Of a stretch of 7,976 nucleotides of DNA, positions 1-6,129 are shown one piece after another. Origin of the DNA: Flavobacteriaceae bacterium. Its GTDB lineage: Bacteria; Bacteroidota; Bacteroidia; Flavobacteriales; Flavobacteriaceae. The DNA is taken from contig CANJDA010000099.1 of the NCBI GenBank assembly GCA_947472705.1, forward strand, positions 1-7,976. Reading direction: 5' to 3'. Under the pieces are notes generated by a model that searched no databases, had not been told where the DNA came from, and worked only from the letters and a program-made list of their open reading frames with translations. Position 1 is the first letter of the stretch. Each line of letters begins with the position of its first letter. Made by a program: the position numbers and the translations under genes.

Positions 1-639
1 AATAAAGATTTCAATGCATTAAATTCAGATTATAATCAAGTGCCAGCTTTATTCTCTGGAGTAAAAGCCAATGTAGGTATTTCATTTGTACTTGATCAAG
101 TGATTAGAAAATCAACAACAAAATCTTCTTGGGGAACAAGAGATGCTATCAAAAAAACAAAATCAGGCGGACTTAATCCAACCAGTCCAACAACTAAATT
201 AAACATTTGGGTTGGTACCATTGGTGGTGGAATTTTAGGTTACGCACAGTTTCCTGGTGGTTCTTCAGCTACTGATGGTGTGGTAATCGATCCGTTGTAT
301 TTTGGAGTATATAGTAATTCTAGTTCAAGCTATCCTTATAATTTAGGCAGAACTGCAACACATGAAATTGGTCACTGGTTGAACTTACGTCATATATGGG
401 GAGATGCCAATTGTGGAAATGATTTAGTTGCTGATACTCCAAATCATGACTCGGCTAATTTTGGCGTACCAACATATCCACATTACAGTACTTGTGCTGG
501 TACTCCTGTTGAAATGACCATGAATTATATGGATTATTCTGACGATAGAGGAATGTATATGTTTTCTTTAGGTCAAAAATCTAGAATTGATGCTATCTTC
601 CTTTCTGGCGGTCCTCGATTCTCATTTGCACAACCATAA
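1..639 (+). CDS. Secreted M43-family zinc metalloprotease (cytophagalysin/pappalysin type), 3' part
   Basis: The reading frame is open from base 1 to the TAA at 637-639, so the N-terminus (signal peptide, propeptide and start of the catalytic domain) lies outside the window; the GTG at 40 is internal, not a start. The zinc-binding motif HEIGHWLNLRH is encoded at 361-393: three His ligands and the catalytic Glu of the metzincin pattern HExxHxxGxxH, with Asn in place of the usual Gly. It is followed by WGD and a Cys/Asp-rich stretch (CGNDLVADTP) that in this family holds a disulfide and metal ligands. The Met-turn segment MNYMDY starts at base 520. From the family I infer an extracellular endopeptidase. 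The protein stops soon after the catalytic domain (ending PRFSFAQP), so no type IX secretion C-terminal domain is present. A terminator follows directly. The family call is firm; the substrate is unknown. Confidence 0.92.
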   Translation, partial: NKDFNALNSDYNQVPALFSGVKANVGISFVLDQVIRKSTTKSSWGTRDAIKKTKSGGLNPTSPTTKLNIWVGTIGGGILGYAQFPGGSSATDGVVIDPLYFGVYSNSSSSYPYNLGRTATHEIGHWLNLRHIWGDANCGNDLVADTPNHDSANFGVPTYPHYSTCAGTPVEMTMNYMDYSDDRGMYMFSLGQKSRIDAIFLSGGPRFSFAQP

Positions 640-658
640 TTTTATTTTTATATTTTTG
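625..658 (+). promoter_or_regulatory. Possible Bacteroidota-type promoter for the methyltransferase gene
   Basis: TTTG at 625-628 and TATTTTTG (fits TAnnTTTG) at 651-658 are separated by 22 bases, close to the spacing of Bacteroidota housekeeping promoters. The expected start, a few bases past 658, would fall at the left edge of the terminator hairpin, so the leader would begin with that hairpin. The first element lies inside the protease coding end. In such AT-rich DNA the match could be chance; no better candidate lies between the terminator and the ATG at 722. Confidence 0.35.
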
Positions 659-660
659 TT

Positions 661-690
661 AAAAAACCTGCTTTTTATAGCAGGTTTTTT
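661..690 (+). terminator. Intrinsic terminator after the metalloprotease gene
   Basis: A perfect 11-bp stem pairs AAAAAACCTGC (661-671) with GCAGGTTTTTT (680-690), extendable by one T-A pair, around a short T-rich loop. The 3' arm ends in a T run. It starts 22 bases after the protease stop codon. The A-run on the 5' side makes it potentially bidirectional, but no minus-strand gene ends here. Confidence 0.9.
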
Positions 691-721
691 TATACTAATT
701 ATCCTTTAATCAATATTTTTT

Positions 722-1906
722 ATGCCAAATGAATCCTTATTAACTAAAGAAATTCAGGATTTTATTACTCAAAATTGTGACAAAGATGTCATAGCATTGG
801 CATTGCAGAAAACAAAATTCCCTAACTCCGATTGGAACGCAGTACTTAATCAAATTTCGGCAAAACAAAAAGCTCGAATTAAGTTGCCAACTTGGTTTAA
901 AACCAAAAACATCTTATATCCTAGTAAAATTTCATTAGAACAAACTTCATCTGAAAGAACTGCAGCCTATAAATCAAAGCTAGTTTTGGGCAAAAATCTT
1001 ATTGATTTAACAGGTGGATTTGGAGTTGATGATTTTTATTTTGCCCAAAAAGTAGACCAAGTAATCCATTGTGAAATAAATAGCGAACTTTCTGAAATTG
1101 TAACTCATAATTTTATACAATTAGAAGTTGAAAATATAAAATGCATTATTGGTGATAGTGAAACTATTATAAAAGATTTAAACCAAAAATTTGATTGGAT
1201 TTATATTGATCCATCAAGGAGAAATGATACTAAAGGCAAAGTGTTTATGCTTAAAGACTGTCTGCCGAATGTTCCTATATTACTTGATTTTTATTTTAAT
1301 TTTGCATCCAATATTTTAATAAAAACTGCTCCCATTTTAGACATAACTGCAGGTTTATCTGAACTTAAAAATGTAAAAGCAATTCATATTGTTGCCATAG
1401 ATAATGAAGTAAAAGAATTGCTTTGGATATTAGAAAAAGACTATTCTAAAACACTAGAAATTATTACCTGCAATATAGCTAAAGACACTATTGAAAATTT
1501 CTCATTTATACCGAATCAATTAGTAACTACTATTACTTATAGTTTACCAAAGCAATATCTTTATGAACCCAATTCGGCTATAATGAAATCGGGTGGTTTT
1601 GATGTGATTCCAGCACAATTTAAAGTTGAAAAACTCCACCAACATTCTCATTTATATACTTCCGATTTTTTGATAGCATTTCCTGGTAGAACTTTTAAAG
1701 TCGAAAATTCTATTAATTACAATAAGGCGGAGATGAAACCATTTTTGGAAAATAAAAAAGCAAATATCACCACACGAAATTTTCCTGATTCGGTAGAAAC
1801 CATTCGAAAAAAATGGAAAATTAAAGATGGTGGTGATTTGTATTGTTTTTTCACAACTGATGCTACTAATAATAAAATAGTTTTACTTTGCAGCAAAATA
1901 CAATAA
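722..1906 (+). CDS. Class I SAM-dependent methyltransferase with THUMP-like C-terminal domain
   Basis: This 394-residue cytoplasmic protein resembles the Bacteroidota proteins annotated as THUMP-like domain methyltransferases (PG_1098-like). The SAM-binding core is visible: motif I LIDLTGGFGVDD (residues 93-104), an acidic residue at the end of the next strand (CEIN, E118), GDSE (144-147) and IDPSRR (162-167), the position of the catalytic loop in Rossmann methyltransferases. An all-alpha N-terminal region (about 1-85) precedes it. A ferredoxin-like segment and the C-terminal THUMP-like domain (about 330-394, with NYNKAEMKPFL and GGDLYCFF) follow. Family knowledge suggests an RNA substrate, but none is proven. 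The ATG at 722 gives the usual length; no Shine-Dalgarno is seen. The next gene starts 3 bases after the stop, so the two are probably cotranscribed. Confidence 0.88.
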   Translation: MPNESLLTKEIQDFITQNCDKDVIALALQKTKFPNSDWNAVLNQISAKQKARIKLPTWFKTKNILYPSKISLEQTSSERTAAYKSKLVLGKNLIDLTGGFGVDDFYFAQKVDQVIHCEINSELSEIVTHNFIQLEVENIKCIIGDSETIIKDLNQKFDWIYIDPSRRNDTKGKVFMLKDCLPNVPILLDFYFNFASNILIKTAPILDITAGLSELKNVKAIHIVAIDNEVKELLWILEKDYSKTLEIITCNIAKDTIENFSFIPNQLVTTITYSLPKQYLYEPNSAIMKSGGFDVIPAQFKVEKLHQHSHLYTSDFLIAFPGRTFKVENSINYNKAEMKPFLENKKANITTRNFPDSVETIRKKWKIKDGGDLYCFFTTDATNNKIVLLCSKIQ

Positions 1907-1909
1907 CCA

Positions 1910-2479
1910 ATGAAGAATCTATATTTTGTTTTATTTCTATTGCTAAATTTTGCTGCATTTAGTCAAAAACCATGCGAACTTGATATCAATGTAACAGATA
2001 GTTTAGGGACCTATAAATCGACCAAACAACAACTCGTTTTTGAAAGAAGCTTTGCTGGAAATTCAACAGATATTTTCTTTTTTTTATCAAGCACCAATGG
2101 TGTTTATGCGGTCGAGGCACAATTTTTACAAAAAAGTAATGAGTTCATCAAAGCCAGTTGTTTTGATAGCAATTCCAAAATATACTTGCAACTTAATAAT
2201 GGTAAAATTGTAACCCTATTATATTCTGGAAACGAAACTTGCGGAACTTATATTCACGATGAAAAGAATACGAATAACCGCATTACAAGTGGAATCTTTT
2301 TATTTGCCAAAGATAACTTTGAAGATCTTAAAATTTCTCCTGTAACTTTTATGAGAGTTAAATACTCAGGAGAAACTATTGATTATCCCTTTAAAACCGA
2401 ATTGATTTCTGAATTAGATAAAGTCAAATCAGAGCCTGAAAATTATTTTATTAATAATTTAAAATGCATTACTGATTAA
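1910..2479 (+). CDS. Secreted protein of unknown function
   Basis: I do not recognise this 189-residue protein. It begins with a clear Sec signal peptide: Lys at position 3, a hydrophobic stretch of Leu and Phe, and a likely cleavage after FAAFSQ (about residue 19). The mature part is mixed polar and aromatic, with a likely beta-rich pattern and four Cys (in KPCEL, ASCFD, ETCGT and LKCIT) that could form disulfides in the periplasm. No lipobox, no C-terminal sorting domain and no catalytic motif is evident. Its ATG is 3 bases after the methyltransferase stop (TAA-CCA-ATG), so translational coupling is likely. Its own stop overlaps that of the convergent dipeptidase gene. That it is a real gene is supported by the signal peptide, full length and tight packing. 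Confidence 0.8.
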   Translation: MKNLYFVLFLLLNFAAFSQKPCELDINVTDSLGTYKSTKQQLVFERSFAGNSTDIFFFLSSTNGVYAVEAQFLQKSNEFIKASCFDSNSKIYLQLNNGKIVTLLYSGNETCGTYIHDEKNTNNRITSGIFLFAKDNFEDLKISPVTFMRVKYSGETIDYPFKTELISELDKVKSEPENYFINNLKCITD

Positions 2480-3135
2480 TTTTCGCATCGCCATTTTAAA
2501 TTAGATACTTCATCTACTGAGCTATTATTTAAATTGTAATGCCACCACTCCGAATCAAAGGATTTGAAGTTGTGTTGCAACATGATTTCTTTTAAAAATT
2601 TTCTATTATTCAAAATTTGCTCAGAAAACTTTAGATAATTATGACTCGCTTCTTCACCAAAAAAATCAAATTTGGTTCCCATATCTAATTCTATACCTAA
2701 AGAATCTACCAACGAGATATCTACCGCTCCACCTTTATTGTGTATAGAACCTTTTTTTGGATTTGCCACAAAATTAGCATCAGGAACAATTTTCCACATT
2801 TTTTTCTGAATTGACTTTGGACGATAACAATCATATAACTTGATACGATAACCTTTTGCCAAAAACTCTTTATTAGCTTCTAATAATGATTTTATCGTTT
2901 TCACTCTCAGGAAACATTCTTCACAGGGATATACTTTTTCTTTTAGAAAATTATCAGCAGTAGCATACTTCATATCAAAGACAAAATCGTTACTGTAATT
3001 TTTAAGGTTTACAAATGCATAGTCATCTTTTTCCTTTGATATATCAAGTAAAATTAGGGATTTCTTAGCATCGAGATAAGTAGATTTACAGGAAATCAAT
3101 AAGACAAATAAACAGAATAAAAGTGCTTTTTTCAT
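2476..3135 (-). CDS. ddpX: D-alanyl-D-alanine dipeptidase, VanX type (peptidase M15D), lipoprotein
   Basis: The 219-residue protein carries the VanX active-site pattern: DMKYATADNF (54-63), the transition-state Arg in YDCYRPKSIQ (R105), the zinc motif SxHxxGxAxD as SIHNKGGAVD (130-139, ligands H132 and D139), and EWWH (196-199) with catalytic Glu and the third zinc ligand. Family members hydrolyse D-Ala-D-Ala. In a bacterium without a vancomycin cluster this points to peptidoglycan turnover or use of the dipeptide rather than resistance. The N-terminus MKKALLFCLFVLLISC has a lipobox-like LISC with the lipidated Cys at 16, placing the enzyme on the periplasmic side of a membrane. Its ATG is 6 bases after the NADH dehydrogenase stop codon, so it is the last gene of that minus-strand unit. 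The stop overlaps the stop of the convergent gene, leaving no room for a terminator. Confidence 0.92.
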   Translation of the reverse strand: MKKALLFCLFVLLISCKSTYLDAKKSLILLDISKEKDDYAFVNLKNYSNDFVFDMKYATADNFLKEKVYPCEECFLRVKTIKSLLEANKEFLAKGYRIKLYDCYRPKSIQKKMWKIVPDANFVANPKKGSIHNKGGAVDISLVDSLGIELDMGTKFDFFGEEASHNYLKFSEQILNNRKFLKEIMLQHNFKSFDSEWWHYNLNNSSVDEVSNLKWRCEN

Positions 3136-3141
3136 AGGAAG

Positions 3142-4446
3142 TTATATCTCATCACTGGTAAAAGTAATAAAACTTTTCTTTTTGTAGGGTCGAACAATAA
3201 GACGTCCTTCACGATCAAATCTAATATAATTGTATACCCAATTAAGGAAAACTACCGCTTTATTTTTAAAACCTATGAGTGAAAACAAATGCACAAACAT
3301 CCACACAAACCAAGCAAAAATGCCACTAAAATGATAGTGAGGTAAGTCTACCACAGCCAAGTTTCTGCCAATAGTAGCCATTGAACCTTTATCGTTGTAT
3401 TCAAATGGTTCCATTATTTTACCACTTATAAATTTGACCAAGTTATCGCCTAACAGTTTTCCTTGTTGCATAGCTGGTTGTGCCATCATAGGATGTCCTT
3501 GAGGGTATTTTTTTGTTTCCATTGAAGCAATGTCACCAATGGCAAAAATGTTATCAAAACCCTTAACTTGGTTAAATTCGTTCACCCGAATACGTAATAC
3601 TCGATCAACCAAACTACTTGCAGGTAATCCAAAAATTGCTGCACCTTGAACCCCTGCAGTCCAAATAACAGTAGCGGTTTCAAAAGTCAAATCAGAATTA
3701 GTGGTCACAGTTCTTCCATCATAATTAGTCACCTGAACATTTTTCCAAATCTTTACTCCTAAATCTGATAGAAATTTCTCGGCTGCCGCTGAAGATTTTT
3801 CACTCATAGTGTTTAATACTCTGTCACCACTTTGTATCAAATTGATTTGCATTTTGGAAATATCCAAATCGGGATAATCTTTTTGTAATATAGCTTTTTT
3901 CATTTCGGCCAATGCGCCTGCAAGCTCTACTCCTGTTGGCCCTGCTCCTACCAAAATAAAATTGGTCAAAGCATTACTTTCGTTGATGTCTTTAGTTAGC
4001 ACTGCTTGTTCAAAATTTTCCAAAATCAAACTACGGATATTAAGTGATTGTGGAATAGTTTTCATCGACATTGAATTACGCTCGATTTCTTTATTGCCAA
4101 AATAATTGGTTTTAGAACCCGTTGCAATAACCAAATAATCATAATACAAATCGCCAATTTCTGAAATTACTTTCTGATTCTTGGTATCAATTTCTTTAAC
4201 AGAAGTCAAACGAAAGTAAAAATCTTTGTATTCTTGAATAACTTTTCTAATAGGATAGGCAATAGAACCAGCTTCTAAACCGCCAGTTGCCACTTGGTAT
4301 AGTAATGGTTGAAAAGTATGATAGTTGTGCTTATCAATAAGTACAACTTGTAAATATTTGTTTCTAAGTTTTTTAGCTAAAGCAATGCCAGCAAATCCAC
4401 CACCTATTATGACCACTCTTTTCAGAGAACTATTGGGAATATTCAT
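3142..4446 (-). CDS. ndh: Type II NADH:quinone dehydrogenase (NDH-2), FAD-dependent
   Basis: This 434-residue flavoprotein has the NDH-2 layout. The FAD Rossmann motif is IGGGFAG (14-20), with an acidic residue for the FAD ribose in LIDKH (38). ATG follows at 108-110. The second (NADH) Rossmann motif is LVGAGPTGVELAG (165-177). FAIGDIA (301-307) contacts FAD, and AQPAMQQG (322-329) matches the quinone-site motif. A hydrophobic, aromatic C-terminal stretch (about 372-410) fits peripheral anchoring to the inner membrane. It would transfer electrons from NADH to menaquinone without pumping protons. It lies 53 bases downstream of the rhodanese and 6 bases upstream of the dipeptidase. A TAACTTTG element embedded in a perfect palindrome just upstream may give it its own promoter. 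A different acceptor in this broad family cannot be excluded. Confidence 0.93.
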   Translation of the reverse strand: MNIPNSSLKRVVIIGGGFAGIALAKKLRNKYLQVVLIDKHNYHTFQPLLYQVATGGLEAGSIAYPIRKVIQEYKDFYFRLTSVKEIDTKNQKVISEIGDLYYDYLVIATGSKTNYFGNKEIERNSMSMKTIPQSLNIRSLILENFEQAVLTKDINESNALTNFILVGAGPTGVELAGALAEMKKAILQKDYPDLDISKMQINLIQSGDRVLNTMSEKSSAAAEKFLSDLGVKIWKNVQVTNYDGRTVTTNSDLTFETATVIWTAGVQGAAIFGLPASSLVDRVLRIRVNEFNQVKGFDNIFAIGDIASMETKKYPQGHPMMAQPAMQQGKLLGDNLVKFISGKIMEPFEYNDKGSMATIGRNLAVVDLPHYHFSGIFAWFVWMFVHLFSLIGFKNKAVVFLNWVYNYIRFDREGRLIVRPYKKKSFITFTSDEI

Positions 4447-4463
4447 CTTGGAAGTTCATTAAG

Positions 4464-4478
4464 TGTAACAAAGTTACA
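4464..4478 (-). promoter_or_regulatory. Perfect palindrome with embedded -7-like element upstream of ndh
   Basis: TGTAACAAAGTTACA is a perfect inverted repeat with 6-bp arms and a 3-base centre. Read on the minus strand it contains TAACTTTG (4476 to 4469), a fit to TAnnTTTG placed 22 bases before the ndh start codon. No clear TTTG element lies at the expected upstream distance. The site could be a regulated internal promoter with an operator on its -7 box; the binding protein is unknown. Confidence 0.45.
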
Positions 4479-4499
4479 ACGCAATGTGGCAATAAAAGC

Positions 4500-4817
4500 T
4501 TATTTTTTTGGGAAATCTACATCTCCTTTCCACTGCATAAAACCGCCTTCTAAATTGAAAGTATTTTCAAAACCCAATTGTTTCATCACTGCACATGCCT
4601 GGGTACTTCTGCTACCCGCTTTGCAATACACATAATAGTTTTTGTCCTTATCTAATGCTTCGATTTGATAAATAAAACCTTGCCCTTTATAAATATCTAT
4701 GTTAATAGCATTTGGGATGATGCCATCATTGCATTCCTCTTCGGTTCTAACATCTAAAATAACAGCATTGTTGTCAGAATCTAACTGTTTAGCCCAATCT
4801 TGTTGTGATAAATTCAT
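4500..4817 (-). CDS. Single-domain rhodanese-like sulfurtransferase
   Basis: This 105-residue protein is a complete stand-alone rhodanese domain with no signal peptide, so it is expected in the cytoplasm. Visible hallmarks are LDVRTEEE (21-28), the active-site loop CKAGSR (65-70) with the persulfide-forming Cys65 and Arg70, and LEGGFMQWKG near the C-terminus. Proteins of this size (GlpE/PspE type) move sulfane sulfur to thiol acceptors such as cyanide or thioredoxin. The true acceptor here is not visible. It is the first gene of the minus-strand unit, divergent from marR, and its stop lies 53 bases before the ndh start. No Shine-Dalgarno precedes the ATG. Confidence 0.93.
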   Translation of the reverse strand: MNLSQQDWAKQLDSDNNAVILDVRTEEECNDGIIPNAINIDIYKGQGFIYQIEALDKDKNYYVYCKAGSRSTQACAVMKQLGFENTFNLEGGFMQWKGDVDFPKK

Positions 4818-4837
4818 AATATAAATATTTAATAAAC

Positions 4838-4845
4838 AAATGTAT
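4838..4845 (-). promoter_or_regulatory. -7 promoter element for the rhodanese gene
   Basis: On the minus strand this reads TACATTTG, a perfect fit to TAnnTTTG, 20 bases upstream of the rhodanese ATG. It is the same octamer as the marR -7 element on the other strand. A TTTG lies only 12 bases further upstream (4861 to 4858), too close for a normal -33 element, so the upstream half is uncertain. Confidence 0.5.
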
Positions 4846-4939
4846 TTCTTTTAAAACAAAAAGAAAAGAGTTTATGCGTGCTTTAACTCATATCTACAGT
4901 TTATAATTAAATATAAAAAAATTAGCAAAAAAAAACATC

Positions 4940-4993
4940 ACATTTGTATATACAACAATAAATTGTTATACATTTGTACCTACAAATTTTGTA
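4940..4993. promoter_or_regulatory. Two-copy palindromic operator, probably for MarR autoregulation
   Basis: ACATTTGTATATACAA (4940-4955) and ACATTTGTACCTACAA (4970-4985) match at 14 of 16 positions and start exactly 30 bp apart, about three helical turns. Each is a dyad of the form TTGTA-NN-TACAA; the first contains a perfect 12-bp palindrome (4944-4955) and the second extends to 7-bp arms (4972-4987). Between them is AACAAT-AA-ATTGTT (4954-4967), and overlapping the second is TACAAA-T-TTTGTA (4981-4993). The copies cover the -33 and -7 elements of the marR promoter, the usual position for MarR repressor sites. Binding by this MarR is inference. Confidence 0.6.
4943..4976 (+). promoter_or_regulatory. 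Promoter of the marR-nitroreductase-yceI operon
   Basis: TTTG at 4943-4946 and TACATTTG at 4969-4976 are separated by 22 bases and match the Bacteroidota TTTG/TAnnTTTG promoter pattern. Two A-tracts (4915-4921 and 4927-4935), about 13 bases apart, lie just upstream and could act like an UP element. The predicted start leaves a leader of about 20 bases before the marR ATG at 5003. Confidence 0.7.
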
Positions 4994-5002
4994 TAGGTAA
5001 TT

Positions 5003-5458
5003 ATGAAGATTGAAGATATTATTAAATCAACAGTAGCTATGGATGATGATAAAAAAGTTATCCTGAATATTATGTATACACAAAACGTGATAAATGATCG
5101 TTTTAGCGAAATCCTTAAACCATATGATTTATCTGGTGAACAATACAATGTTTTGAGAATTCTTCGAGGTCAAAAAGGGATTCCAGCCAATATGTGCATT
5201 ATACAGGAACGTATGTTGGCAAAAAACAGTAATACAACCCGATTGATTGATAAGTTACTTCTCAAAGATTTTGTGACCCGGGAAGTTTGCCCAGAGAACC
5301 GAAGAAAAATTGAAATTCGAATTACACAAAAAGGATTAGATGTGTTGACCGAGCTTGATCCAAAAGTAAATGATCACGAACAAATTTTTGCCACCAATTT
5401 AAATAAAGAAGAATTAAAACAATTGAATATACTATTAGAAAAATACAGAACCATTTAA
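5003..5458 (+). CDS. MarR-family transcriptional regulator
   Basis: The 151-residue protein has the MarR winged-helix fold. A helical dimerisation N-terminus is followed by LSGEQYNVLRILRGQ (43-57). The recognition helix is around AKNSNTTRLIDKL (73-85), and the wing, about 90-107, contains NRRKIEIRIT, a form of the DxR signature. The C-terminal helices (about 112-150) complete the dimer interface. MarR proteins usually repress their own operon and release DNA on binding a phenolic or quinone-like ligand or on thiol oxidation. Two Cys (65, 96) are present, but neither sits at the N-terminal OhrR sensing position. It is the first gene of an operon, 12 bases before the nitroreductase, with a two-copy palindrome on its promoter. 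ATG 5003 fits the promoter; an internal ATG at 5039 would shorten the N-terminus. Confidence 0.93.
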   Translation: MKIEDIIKSTVAMDDDKKVILNIMYTQNVINDRFSEILKPYDLSGEQYNVLRILRGQKGIPANMCIIQERMLAKNSNTTRLIDKLLLKDFVTREVCPENRRKIEIRITQKGLDVLTELDPKVNDHEQIFATNLNKEELKQLNILLEKYRTI

Positions 5459-5470
5459 TTAAATAACTAT

Positions 5471-6103
5471 ATGAGCAATTTTATAAAAGATGCTAACTGG
5501 CGTTACGCCACCAAAAAATTTGATACCACCAAAAAGGTATCTAATGAAGATATGAAAACACTGAAAGAGGCTATCCGACTTAGTGCTTCTTCATACGGAT
5601 TGCAACCTTACAAAGTGATTTTTATAGAAAATCCAGAAATAAGAGTACAATTACAACCTGCCGCTTGGGGACAATCCCAAATAGTAGAAGCTTCACACTT
5701 ATTAGTATTTGCAAATATGACAGATTTTGGAGATGCACAAATTGAAGCACACATTAACAATGTTGCCACCACAAGAGGATTACCTGTCGATGCATTAAAA
5801 GGTTACAGTGATTTTATGAAATCTAAAATATCAACCTTGCCATTAGAAAATAGAAATGTTTGGACTTCTAAACAAACTTACATCGCTTTATGTAATTTAT
5901 TAAATGCTGCCGCAGAACTTAAGATTGATGTTACACCTATGGAAGGTTTTGAACCTGCTAAAATTAATGAAATATTAGGACTTGAAGCCTTAGGATTAAA
6001 TGCTTCACTACTAGCGACTGTTGGGTACCGTCATTCAGAAGATGATACGCAAAACTATGTTAAAGTGCGCAAATCGAACGAAGAATTATTTATAAATTTT
6101 TAA
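5471..6103 (+). CDS. NfsB-like FMN-dependent NAD(P)H nitroreductase
   Basis: This 210-residue protein has the nitroreductase FMN-binding pattern. RYATKKFD (11-18) supplies the first phosphate-binding basic residues. SASSYGLQPYKVI (38-50) corresponds to the PSSxNxQPW region of NfsB. PMEGF (157-161) is the flavin loop, and GYRHSEDD (185-192) with KVRKS (198-202) completes the pocket. Such enzymes form homodimers in the cytoplasm and reduce nitroaromatics, quinones or enones with NAD(P)H. The natural substrate is not known. It lies 12 bases downstream of marR and 26 bases upstream of the YceI gene, all on the same strand, suggesting induction by a MarR ligand that may be the enzyme's substrate. 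No Shine-Dalgarno is visible. The family call is strong; the NfsB subgroup rests on length and motifs. Confidence 0.93.
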   Translation: MSNFIKDANWRYATKKFDTTKKVSNEDMKTLKEAIRLSASSYGLQPYKVIFIENPEIRVQLQPAAWGQSQIVEASHLLVFANMTDFGDAQIEAHINNVATTRGLPVDALKGYSDFMKSKISTLPLENRNVWTSKQTYIALCNLLNAAAELKIDVTPMEGFEPAKINEILGLEALGLNASLLATVGYRHSEDDTQNYVKVRKSNEELFINF

Positions 6104-6129
6104 TCAATAACTAAAATCAATTAACAAAA

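Noticed and set aside
40..42. GTG as a start codon for the metalloprotease
   Set aside because: The frame is open back to base 1 and the upstream residues (NKDFNALNSDYNQ) fit the family, so the true start lies outside the window.
2476..3135. Vancomycin-resistance determinant (vanX)
   Set aside because: Catalytic motifs match VanX, but no vanH, ligase, or two-component genes are near, and the lipoprotein signal fits a periplasmic turnover enzyme rather than a cytoplasmic resistance enzyme.
4858..4861. TTTG on the minus strand as the -33 element of the rhodanese promoter
   Set aside because: It is only 12 bases from the -7 element, far shorter than the usual spacing of about 19-23 bases.
4868..4889. 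GAGTT...AACTC inverted repeat in the divergent region
   Set aside because: The arms are only 5 bp with a 12-base loop and no T-run, so it is not convincing as a terminator or operator.
4966..5148. 60-codon open frame on the minus strand
   Set aside because: It lies antisense to the marR start and its promoter, has no family features, and its composition follows from the marR coding sequence.
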